Below, in pieces: positions 1-5,490 of a DNA stretch of 8,598 bases (the first letter of the stretch is position 1; every line of letters starts with the position of its first letter). The notes beneath the pieces are model-generated. The model did not search any database, was not told the DNA's origin, and saw only the letters and a program-made list of their open reading frames with translations. The position numbers and the translations under genes are program-made. This DNA is from Vulcanimicrobiia bacterium (GTDB lineage: Bacteria; Vulcanimicrobiota; Vulcanimicrobiia; Vulcanimicrobiales; Vulcanimicrobiaceae), in NCBI GenBank assembly GCA_025451135.1, contig JANWKW010000068.1:1-8598 (forward strand), written 5' to 3'.

Positions 1-70
1 ATAGTTCAGCTGGAAGAACGCCAGACTCTGAATCTGGATGCCGGTGGTTCGAGTCCATCTCCGGGAGCCA
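1..70 (+). tRNA. tRNA-Gln (anticodon CTG), 5' end cut by window edge
   Basis: The cloverleaf can be drawn by eye. The D arm is gttc/gaac, the anticodon stem is ccaga/tctgg around the 7-base loop ctctgaa (anticodon CTG, glutamine), and the T arm is ggtgg/ccatc around ttcgagt. The 3' acceptor strand is tccggga with discriminator G, and CCA is encoded at 68-70. The window starts at the last base of the 5' acceptor strand, so six bases are missing. With C at the wobble position it reads CAG codons, which fits a GC-rich genome. It lies one base from the next tRNA gene, so the two are probably cotranscribed. Confidence 0.93.
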
Positions 71-71
71 C

Positions 72-147
72 GGCCCTATCGTCTAGAGGCCTAGGACGCC
101 GCCCTCTCACGGCGGTAGCACGGGTTCGAATCCCGTTGGGGCTACCA
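72..147 (+). tRNA. tRNA-Glu (anticodon CTC)
   Basis: This is a complete 76-nt tRNA with encoded CCA (145-147). The acceptor strands ggcccta and tggggct pair with two G-U pairs. The anticodon stem ccgcc/ggcgg encloses ctctcac, giving anticodon CTC (glutamate, GAG codons). The T arm is cgggttcgaatcccg. The D-arm sequence gtctagaggcctaggac is typical of bacterial tRNA-Glu. The gene starts one base after the CCA of tRNA-Gln and is followed three bases later by a strong palindrome that probably ends the tRNA transcript. Confidence 0.96.
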
Positions 148-150
148 TCT

Positions 151-184
151 CAAAGGCCCCCGGATCGTACGATCCGGGGCCTTC
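151..184. terminator. Palindromic hairpin between convergent tRNA and operon, probable bidirectional terminator
   Basis: The left arm aaggcccccggatc and the right arm gatccggggcctt pair over about 13 bp with one bulged C, around a 4-base gtac turn. The hairpin is very GC-rich, flanked by AAA on the left and CTTCGTT on the right. The U-tract is weak on both strands. It sits between the 3' end of tRNA-Glu and the stop codon of the leftward gene (187-189), the usual place for a shared terminator. The hairpin is seen; the terminator role is inferred. Confidence 0.65.
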
Positions 185-186
185 GT

Positions 187-831
187 TCACTTCGAGAGCT
201 GCCGGCGCGGGACGACGATCATCATCGTATACGGCTTCCCCGGGTCCGCCAGGATCGGCAGCATCCCCCTGACCGGGGCCTTGTAGCCCAGGTCCGCGAG
301 GGTCATGTAGGGCGCGTAGAACATCAGGTGCCCGGCGACATGCCCGAAGTCGGTGTTGTTCGGACCGCGCGCCAGCACATTGTACGGCGACATCATATAG
401 ATGAGCCCCGGCTTGCGCGGCGCGTGGAACCGCCCGGTCGCATAGCCGGCCACGATATCCGCATCGATCTGCGGTTCCGTCTTGCCCTGCGCCCGCAACG
501 CCTCGGTCCGCAGGCTCACCGGCAGCAGCGCGCGCGTCCCTTCGGCATCGAAGCACTTCGGCTCCAGCGACATCCCGACGCCGGCGACTACCGCCCGGTC
601 CACAAGACACGTGAACCCGTTGCTTCCCACGCGCGCCCGTTCGAACCCCCGCACGCCCAATATGTAGACGGTCGCCGCGCGCGAGATCTCGGCCGGCGCC
701 GCGCTCGTCGCGAGCTGGATCTGGCGCGCTCGCGGCACGCTCGCATCGAACCGGCTCTGCGCGGCGCGTGCGGGCGACGCGCCCATTCCGCAGCAGCACG
801 CCATCGCGACCGCGACCATCCAGATCTTCAC
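187..831 (-). CDS. Uncharacterised secreted protein, 214 aa, last gene of the multicopper-oxidase operon
   Basis: I do not recognise a named function. A GTG start at 831 is chosen because GAGGAGGT lies at 837-844, five bases upstream; later in-frame ATGs lack this. The N-terminus (VKIWMVAVAMACCCGMGASP...) looks like a signal peptide ending near ARA-A (residues 21-24), so the protein is probably exported. The mature part has a GFTCLV segment (72-77) and a second Cys at 93 (PKCFDAEG) that could form a disulphide. Other segments are APRKPGLIYMMSPYN (137-151) and AGHLMFYAPYMTLADLGYK (166-184), and the C-terminus is rich in Pro and beta-formers. These blocks remind me of a conserved hypothetical family of soil bacteria with no assigned role; this is recollection. 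It begins 74 bp after the oxidase stop on the same strand, so a role alongside the oxidase is possible but unproven. Confidence 0.85.
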   Translation of the reverse strand: MKIWMVAVAMACCCGMGASPARAAQSRFDASVPRARQIQLATSAAPAEISRAATVYILGVRGFERARVGSNGFTCLVDRAVVAGVGMSLEPKCFDAEGTRALLPVSLRTEALRAQGKTEPQIDADIVAGYATGRFHAPRKPGLIYMMSPYNVLARGPNNTDFGHVAGHLMFYAPYMTLADLGYKAPVRGMLPILADPGKPYTMMIVVPRRQLSK

Positions 832-836
832 CGGGT

Positions 837-844
837 ACCTCCTC
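837..844 (-). promoter_or_regulatory. Ribosome binding site fixing a GTG start
   Basis: On the - strand the sequence is GAGGAGGT, five bases before the GTG at 831-829. It is the strongest Shine-Dalgarno match in the window and decides the start of the 214-aa protein in favour of GTG over the downstream ATG four codons later. Confidence 0.8.
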
Positions 845-905
845 GCGCAAACGCGCATTCGAAGGTCCCCAACGCCCGAGCGGCCCGGTCTGTTACGCGC
901 CGCGT

Positions 906-2783
906 CTAGATCGCGTCGACCACGACCGGCACGGGCGGCATGCTCGGGTCCGGCCAGATCTGCAAGAGCGTCCGTCCGCGGGCCGGGACGAACGTGTAGT
1001 CGCGCGTCTGGCCGATCGTGACCGTGTCGACCGCCGGCTCCGGAGTACGGCGCGCGAGCGCAAGATCCGCGCCGTCGACCGCTACCGGCGTCCACGCGAG
1101 CGTCTTGCCGCCCGACGAGAGCGAAAGCATCGCATGCGTCCAGAACGTCGTCATGTTGAGGAACCGCAGTCGTTGCCGCACGCCGGCCTTCACCACGATC
1201 GGCGCCGGCGCGGCCTCGCCGTTCACGAAGATCGCGATCTCGTCCGCGGACGCATGCTGCGTCGTGATCGCGAAGACGTGATCGGTCGCCGGATCGAACG
1301 GCTTTCCTGGGGGCACGACGATCAGCGCTCCGGCCAGACCGCCGCGCAACTGCTCGGCGTCGTCCATGTGCGTGTGGTAGATGAACGTCCCGGCCCGGGG
1401 CGGCGTCATCCGCGCTTCGAAGGTCGCGCCCGGCAGGATCGGCGGCGCGCGTCGGGCGCCGGTCCCGCTGAAGCCGGGGGCGCCGTCGTAATAGCTGTTC
1501 TGCAGTTCGATGCCGTGCCAGTGCACGGTCGTCGGTTCGGACAGGTGATTGGTCACGTCGATCGCCACCGGCACGCCGCGCGCCAGCACCAGCGGCGGTC
1601 CGATCGCGCCGGGCGACGCGATCGTCGCACCGCCTTCGTGCAGTACGTAGCGGAACGACGGCGCGTCGAACGCGCTGCCGGCGACCGTCTCGACCGAGAG
1701 CCCGATGCGGCGCGCGACCGGAGCGGCCGCGACGGCGGTCTTCGGGCCGCGCACGGTCACGCCCAGGATCAGCCCGCCCATGCGCGGGTGATGCTGCATC
1801 CCGTCGATCATCGCGGGTGTCATGCGCGGGCCGCCGGTCAGCATGTATGCGAGCGGTGCGTGATCCATCGCGTGGTACGTCAAGTGGCAATGGAAGAGCC
1901 AGTTGCCCGGGCGCGCGGCCACCCAGCTGATCGCGTACGTCCGGCCCGGTAGGAGCAGTTCGGTCACGCGCCGGTCCCGGTCGGCCGCGCGATAGGCGAC
2001 GTCTTGGATGCCGTCCCCGCGCGCGTCGACGTCGAAGTAGAATCCATGGAGATGCAGCGGGTGCGGCCCGTAGGCGGTGTCGATCCACCGCCAACGCACG
2101 GTCTGCCCCAGATCGTACGCGAGCCGCTCGGTGTGCGGCCACGCCCGGCCGTTGATCACGTTGACTTCGTAGTCGAAATCGAGCTTGCCGCGCGCGTTGC
2201 GGACGTTGGTCCATTGCCCGACCACGAAGATGCGATCGGCGAGCCGCGGCGCGCCGGCCGGATCGACCACGATCGCGCCGCTCAACTGCGAGTCGTCGGC
2301 GGCACGATCGGAAACGCCCTTGCCGCTGGTCGAGCCCCAGTAGTAGTACGTGCCCGCGGCTCCCGCGCGAAATCTGACCTCGCGCGTCGCGCCGTACCGG
2401 ACGTCGAACGCGCGATCGCGCAGCGCGGGCCGGTCCATCAGTCCGTGCATCCGCAGCGTCGAGCCCGCGATCGCGTTGCTCACCCGCACGACGACCATCG
2501 TTCCCGCGGTCACCCGGATGACCGGACCCGGGATCTGTGGCGCCGCGCCGGTCTGTGCGAACGCCTCGATCGGCACCGAGGCGCCGGTCGGCCCGTCCGG
2601 ATACCACGAGCCCCAGCGGGCCTCGAGCGAGATGCGGCGTTCGTGACCGACCGTCGTTCCCGCCGGTACGCGATTGTCGTTGGCGAGGATCGTCGGCGGC
2701 GGTGCGACGCCGGCCGCAAGCGCGGCCGAACATGCGAACGCAGCCGATGAAAGGACGGCAACGAAAAGCGGGAGGTATTTCAT
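906..2783 (-). CDS. Secreted multicopper oxidase, 625 aa, with permuted copper-motif order
   Basis: This is a laccase-type multicopper oxidase, predicted to oxidise an organic or metal substrate while reducing O2 to water. Its substrate cannot be read from sequence. Residues 1-24 form a signal peptide (hydrophobic, then ALAAG), so it acts outside the cytoplasm. Four cupredoxin-like regions are visible: about 50-175 (degenerate, MHGL at 112 and YYYWG at 146 in place of copper motifs), about 184-320 (HPLHLHG at 241-247, HCHLTYH at 298-304), about 385-495 (HWHG at 421-424, HTH at 470-472) and about 500-625 (no complete copper motif). All ten His and the Cys (C299) expected for T1, T2 and T3 copper are present. 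Ordinary laccases carry HWHG/HTH first and HPxHLHG/HCHxxxH last; here the order is reversed. Five residues after T1-ligand His304, where an axial Met or Leu/Phe is usual, there is Ala309, with Met306 nearby. The ATG at 2783 has AAGGAG six bases upstream; longer reading through the neighbouring gene is unlikely. Confidence 0.95.
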   Translation of the reverse strand: MKYLPLFVAVLSSAAFACSAALAAGVAPPPTILANDNRVPAGTTVGHERRISLEARWGSWYPDGPTGASVPIEAFAQTGAAPQIPGPVIRVTAGTMVVVRVSNAIAGSTLRMHGLMDRPALRDRAFDVRYGATREVRFRAGAAGTYYYWGSTSGKGVSDRAADDSQLSGAIVVDPAGAPRLADRIFVVGQWTNVRNARGKLDFDYEVNVINGRAWPHTERLAYDLGQTVRWRWIDTAYGPHPLHLHGFYFDVDARGDGIQDVAYRAADRDRRVTELLLPGRTYAISWVAARPGNWLFHCHLTYHAMDHAPLAYMLTGGPRMTPAMIDGMQHHPRMGGLILGVTVRGPKTAVAAAPVARRIGLSVETVAGSAFDAPSFRYVLHEGGATIASPGAIGPPLVLARGVPVAIDVTNHLSEPTTVHWHGIELQNSYYDGAPGFSGTGARRAPPILPGATFEARMTPPRAGTFIYHTHMDDAEQLRGGLAGALIVVPPGKPFDPATDHVFAITTQHASADEIAIFVNGEAAPAPIVVKAGVRQRLRFLNMTTFWTHAMLSLSSGGKTLAWTPVAVDGADLALARRTPEPAVDTVTIGQTRDYTFVPARGRTLLQIWPDPSMPPVPVVVDAI

Positions 2784-2787
2784 CGGG

Positions 2788-2795
2788 TTCTCCTT
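2788..2795 (-). promoter_or_regulatory. Ribosome binding site of the multicopper oxidase
   Basis: AAGGAGAA on the - strand lies in the 23-bp gap after the upstream stop codon, with AAGGAG six bases before the ATG at 2783. It favours this ATG over an in-frame ATG at 2801 that has no such site. The short gap supports a single mRNA with the upstream gene. Confidence 0.75.
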
Positions 2796-2806
2796 CGTCA
2801 TGTCGC

Positions 2807-4219
2807 TCACGGGATGCGCAGAAGCAGTGGTTTCGTCGAACGGAGCTGGACCGTACGGGCCACCCCTCGTACCGAGAGCCGCGCCACGGCGGGCACGCCG
2901 CTCGCGTGCGACGCCCCGAAGAACGCGTAGTCCCCGGTCTTGTTGGTCGCCGTACGATAGGTCCGGCCACCGTAGCTCAGTTCGACCACCTCGTGCCGCA
3001 TCGGTTGGCCGGACGCGCCCGTCAGGTGACCCGAAAGGACCGGCATCCCCAACTGTGACGCGACCATCGGCATGAACATGAACGAGCCGTAGAGCGTATC
3101 CCAATAGGCGACGATCACGTTCTGGCCTTCATAGTCGACGGAAGGGCACGGCATGTTGACGTTCGCGCTCTGCGTGGAACCGGTCGTCGCTTCCGTCGTC
3201 GAACTGTTCGTCCACGTGAAGTTCTGGGCGAACTTCATGTCGACGCCGCCGGCAGTCCCGCCGAGGCTGTAGCCGGTCGTGTATTCTTTTTCGACCTGGT
3301 GCGAGCTGTCGGTGTCGCGCTCGTGTTTGGTCTCGAAGGTCTGCGTCGGGCAATCGTTCTGGTCGAACTGATACGGCCACGGCTGCGAGGCCTGGACGTA
3401 GCGATGCGGGTCGATGGCGGTCGAACCGTTCGCGAACGGATCCTGCGCCAGGATCGTGTCGCAATCCGCGCGCGTGAGGCCTCGCCCGTGGAACAGGTCG
3501 TTCTGCTGCCCGAAATCGCACGTCTTCAGCTTGGCCACCGTGATCGGGAACACGATCGCGCCGAGGTGGCCCCTGTAGCCGAGGTTCCAAAACGTCTTCT
3601 TCCCCTGCCTCTGCACCATCACGGCGGAGTTCAAGAGGAGGTAGAAGAGGTCGTTGTCGTGATCGACCCCGTCCGCCGTGCTCGTCAAGATCTTCCCCGA
3701 CGTTTGATCGTTGGTGATCGTCTCGGAGAAGCTGTCGGTCGTCGTCGTGGCGATCCCGCCGCTCACCCCTGCCGATGCGGAGAGCGCGTCGGTGTCGCCC
3801 AGCGTGTAGTCGACCGTGACGTTCGCGTCGTTCTTGAACGCTTTGTCGGTCTGCAGCTTCGTGCCGGACGACGTGTTGTTCTCGTACGTGACCGTGCCGT
3901 TCGAGCTGCATCCGCTGCCCGAGCATCCGGGGGGCGCATAGAACAGCGAGACGATAGCGTATCTCGGATAGACCACGAAATGGTGCGCGCCGCCGCAGTT
4001 CAGTTCGTATTGCGCCTGCTCTTGATGGAGCAGGCTCACGATATCGTCGGTCGGGTGCTTGCCCGGACCGATCTGCTGCTGCAGCCGAGCGATGTTCCCG
4101 GCCATTCCGGCGCAGGTCGCCGCGGACCAGGGCGAATCGGCGATCGCGGCCGGTGCCTCGCTGACGCAATAGAGACCTACGAGGGCTGCCATGAGGACGA
4201 CCGCAAGGGGGGGCTTCAT
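2807..4219 (-). CDS. Secreted protein of unknown function, 470 aa, with Ser/Thr-rich beta segments and C-terminal Ig-like domain; first gene of the oxidase operon
   Basis: No function is recognised. The ATG at 4219 is preceded by GGAGG (4230-4234, 10-base spacing) and opens a signal peptide (MKPPLAVVLMAALVGLYC..., cleavage near residues 26-28). After a short helical stretch (about 32-75, Q/E-rich) comes YAIVSLFYAPPGCSGSGC (87-104). Next is a long Ser/Thr/Gly-rich region (107-180) of alternating beta character, then DGVDHDNDLFYLLLN (183-197), and a second Ser/Thr-rich region (305-355). The end (394-470) looks like a carboxypeptidase-regulatory/Ig-like domain (SGHLTGASGQP, NKTGDYAFFG). At least eight Cys lie in the mature part, which suits an exported disulphide-bonded protein. 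The beta hairpin-like segments loosely recall membrane-inserting regions of aerolysin-type pore formers, but I see no diagnostic motif; an adhesin or envelope protein is equally possible. The family resembles conserved hypotheticals I associate with Acidobacteriota and Eremiobacterota. It is followed after 23 bp by the oxidase. Confidence 0.85.
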   Translation of the reverse strand: MKPPLAVVLMAALVGLYCVSEAPAAIADSPWSAATCAGMAGNIARLQQQIGPGKHPTDDIVSLLHQEQAQYELNCGGAHHFVVYPRYAIVSLFYAPPGCSGSGCSSNGTVTYENNTSSGTKLQTDKAFKNDANVTVDYTLGDTDALSASAGVSGGIATTTTDSFSETITNDQTSGKILTSTADGVDHDNDLFYLLLNSAVMVQRQGKKTFWNLGYRGHLGAIVFPITVAKLKTCDFGQQNDLFHGRGLTRADCDTILAQDPFANGSTAIDPHRYVQASQPWPYQFDQNDCPTQTFETKHERDTDSSHQVEKEYTTGYSLGGTAGGVDMKFAQNFTWTNSSTTEATTGSTQSANVNMPCPSVDYEGQNVIVAYWDTLYGSFMFMPMVASQLGMPVLSGHLTGASGQPMRHEVVELSYGGRTYRTATNKTGDYAFFGASHASGVPAVARLSVRGVARTVQLRSTKPLLLRIP

Positions 4220-4229
4220 AGACGAATCG

Positions 4230-4234
4230 CCTCC
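4230..4234 (-). promoter_or_regulatory. Ribosome binding site of the 470-aa secreted protein
   Basis: GGAGG on the - strand lies 10 bases before the ATG at 4219. It supports starting the protein at its signal peptide rather than at an ATG 12 codons further upstream, which would place charged, non-signal residues first. Confidence 0.6.
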
Positions 4235-4271
4235 AGGACAGACCGCTCGACGCACCCCGGATCGAACGCGG

Positions 4272-4277
4272 AGTATT
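4272..4277 (-). promoter_or_regulatory. Possible -10 box of the oxidase operon
   Basis: The 116-bp gap between the His-rich gene and the operon contains AATACT on the - strand (4 of 6 matches to TATAAT), which would place a transcript start near 4265 and a leader of about 46 bases. No convincing -35 box was found 16-18 bp upstream. The same hexamer occurs before the His-rich gene. It is a weak call, listed because this is the only intergenic space that could hold the operon promoter. Confidence 0.25.
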
Positions 4278-4335
4278 GCCTACGCGGCCTTAGCCCCTGT
4301 GAGAGGGAACGCCTGCTCGCTGCCTTGCCGGCCCC

Positions 4336-4593
4336 TCAATGCGAGTGGCCGTGACCTTCGTGGCCGTGGTCGTGGTCGTGGCCGTGCCCGTCGTCGATGG
4401 CGATGTAGACCTTCTCGTCGCCGATGCCCATCGAGAGCACGTGCTGGAGTGAGAGTCCGTCGCCTGCGTGGTTGGGCGTGCCGATCACCAGCAGGTCGCG
4501 ATTGAGCAGTTCGGCGACGATGGTCGCCCCGTGTTGGCGGAGATGCTCGTCGCACATCTCGGCGGGTTTGTTCGGATCGTGTTCGTGTGCCAT
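4336..4593 (-). CDS. Small cytoplasmic protein with histidine-rich C-terminal tail, 85 aa, probable metal binding
   Basis: The protein has no signal peptide or membrane segment. Its body (about 10-66) contains MCDEHLRQHG (13-22), with Cys14, His17 and His21 spaced like a possible metal site, then an apparently folded segment (ATIVAELLNRDLLVIGTPNH, 23-42) and GDEKVYIAIDDG. The last 17 residues, GHGHDHDHGHEGHGHSH, have 8 histidines, as in tails of nickel, zinc or copper storage and delivery proteins. No named family is recognised. The ATG at 4593 is chosen because the protein starts cleanly there (MAHEHD); an ATG at 4656 would overlap the divergent gene's start. No Shine-Dalgarno sequence is seen, but AATACT sits six bases upstream, so the mRNA may be leaderless. 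It lies upstream of the copper oxidase operon on the same strand, so a role in copper handling is plausible but inferred only from position and composition. Confidence 0.82.
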   Translation of the reverse strand: MAHEHDPNKPAEMCDEHLRQHGATIVAELLNRDLLVIGTPNHAGDGLSLQHVLSMGIGDEKVYIAIDDGHGHDHDHGHEGHGHSH

Positions 4594-4654
4594 CCGGCAA
4601 GTATTCCCCGGATCGGCCAGGCGCACCGCCCCGGCGAGTCGTACGCTATCGCCC
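4594..4654. promoter_or_regulatory. Divergent intergenic region with two possible leaderless promoters
   Basis: This 61-bp gap separates the divergent starts at 4593 (-) and 4655 (+). On the - strand AATACT (4605-4600) lies six bases before its ATG. On the + strand TACGCT (4642-4647) lies seven bases before its ATG. Neither gene has a recognisable ribosome binding site, and -10 boxes this close would put the transcript start at the start codon. The -35 regions are weak for both. The hexamers are seen; the promoter activity is inferred. Confidence 0.4.
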
Positions 4655-5434
4655 ATGCTGGACGTGCTCGCCGAAGAACCGGCGCTCTTCTTCCTCGTGG
4701 TCGTCCTGGTGCTCTCGCTGCTGGCGCTGTGGGCGGGATATGCCTACGCGGCGCGGATCCACCATCAGAACACCGACCGCGACGAGAACGCCTTCGGCCT
4801 CGGGCAGACCGCCATCTTCGGCCTGATCGTCCTGATCCTGGCGTTCTCGTTCTCGTTCGCGGCCGACCGTTTCGAGGCGCGCCGCGAACTGGTCGTGCAA
4901 GAAGCCGACGCGGTCGGCGCGGCCTACGCGCATATGGACTTCCTTCCGAGCGCGCGCCGCGCGCTCGAGCAGAAGCTGATGCACGACTATGCGGCACTGC
5001 GCGTGGGCGCGCTCTCCGAGACCACCTACGCCTGGGACGACGGGCCGTTCACCAAGCGAGCGCGCGCGATCCACGGGCGGCTCTGGGAGATGGCCACCGC
5101 CGACGTCCGGAGCGATCCGTACAACGTCGCGTATCTCTCGCTCGCCGAAGAGATCGACAAGATGGGCGACATCACCGAGTTCCAGACGGCCGCCATCAAC
5201 AACCACGTCCCACCGCCGATCCTGGGCATCGTGATCCTGTGCACGTTCGTCGGCGCCGGCCTGCTGGGGCTGACGTTCGGCCGCGTCAAGTCGCCCAATC
5301 GCGCGCTCTCGGTGATCTTCTGCGTCATCTTCGCGGCGACGGTCTTCACGATCGTCGACCTCGACCATCCGAAGGGCGGCCTGCTCAAGATCGACGTCGC
5401 GCCGATGCAAAACGTCCTCGACGACATGCGATAA
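4655..5434 (+). CDS. DUF4239-type (bestrophin-like) integral membrane protein, 259 aa
   Basis: There are four predicted membrane helices in two pairs: about 11-32, 50-70, 188-208 and 216-235. They flank a soluble domain of about 115 residues. After helix 2 comes FSFAADRFEARRELVVQEADAVG in outline (residues 65-88), and after helix 4 comes DLDHPKGGLLKIDVAPMQNV (235-254). This pair of signatures, with two helices on either side of a helical domain, is what I know as the DUF4239 or 'bestrophin-like domain' family of bacterial membrane proteins, whose function is unassigned. The length is normal for that family. The ATG at 4655 gives the first helix its short acidic N-terminal lead; an ORF open further upstream is antisense to the His-rich gene. 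No ribosome binding site is seen. It is divergent from the His-rich gene and 56 bp upstream of the S1-domain gene, with a hairpin between. Confidence 0.88.
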   Translation: MLDVLAEEPALFFLVVVLVLSLLALWAGYAYAARIHHQNTDRDENAFGLGQTAIFGLIVLILAFSFSFAADRFEARRELVVQEADAVGAAYAHMDFLPSARRALEQKLMHDYAALRVGALSETTYAWDDGPFTKRARAIHGRLWEMATADVRSDPYNVAYLSLAEEIDKMGDITEFQTAAINNHVPPPILGIVILCTFVGAGLLGLTFGRVKSPNRALSVIFCVIFAATVFTIVDLDHPKGGLLKIDVAPMQNVLDDMR

Positions 5435-5440
5435 CCGCGC

Positions 5441-5460
5441 GCGATTCTCTAGGGAATCGC
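5441..5460 (+). other. Hairpin in the gap between the DUF4239-type gene and the S1-domain gene
   Basis: The arms gcgattc and gaatcgc pair over 7 bp around a 6-base loop (tctagg), seven bases after the upstream stop codon. No T-run follows, so it may be a weak terminator, a processing or stability element, or part of the S1 gene leader. A second small repeat, tcgcg-aaa-cgcga, follows at 5469-5481. Confidence 0.4.
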
Positions 5461-5490
5461 CCGAAAACTCGCGAAACGCGACGGTCCACC

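Noticed and set aside
832..905. The 74-bp gap between the oxidase and the 214-aa gene, checked for a promoter or small gene
   Set aside because: Apart from the ribosome binding site at 837-844 I see no -10/-35 pair, hairpin or ORF worth calling.
768..1952. A 394-codon + strand open frame antisense to the oxidase
   Set aside because: Its translation is low-complexity Arg-rich with no motif, while the opposite strand encodes a complete multicopper oxidase.
187..2970. A 927-codon open frame on the - strand spanning the 214-aa protein and the whole oxidase gene
   Set aside because: Only its 3' part (187-831) encodes a sensible protein. The rest is an Arg/Asp-rich shadow of the oxidase in another frame, typical of high-GC DNA.
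2784..3104. Upstream extension of the oxidase reading frame
   Set aside because: It runs through the neighbouring gene's 3' end. The ATG at 2783 has a ribosome binding site and begins a signal peptide.
4341..4390. Repetitive gtggtcgtgg-type DNA considered as a regulatory repeat
   Set aside because: It is explained by alternating His, Gly and Asp codons of the His-rich protein tail.
4468..5490. Upstream extension of the S1-protein reading frame
   Set aside because: It is an Arg-rich shadow of the DUF4239-type gene. The protein from the ATG at 5491 is sufficient and begins after an intergenic gap.
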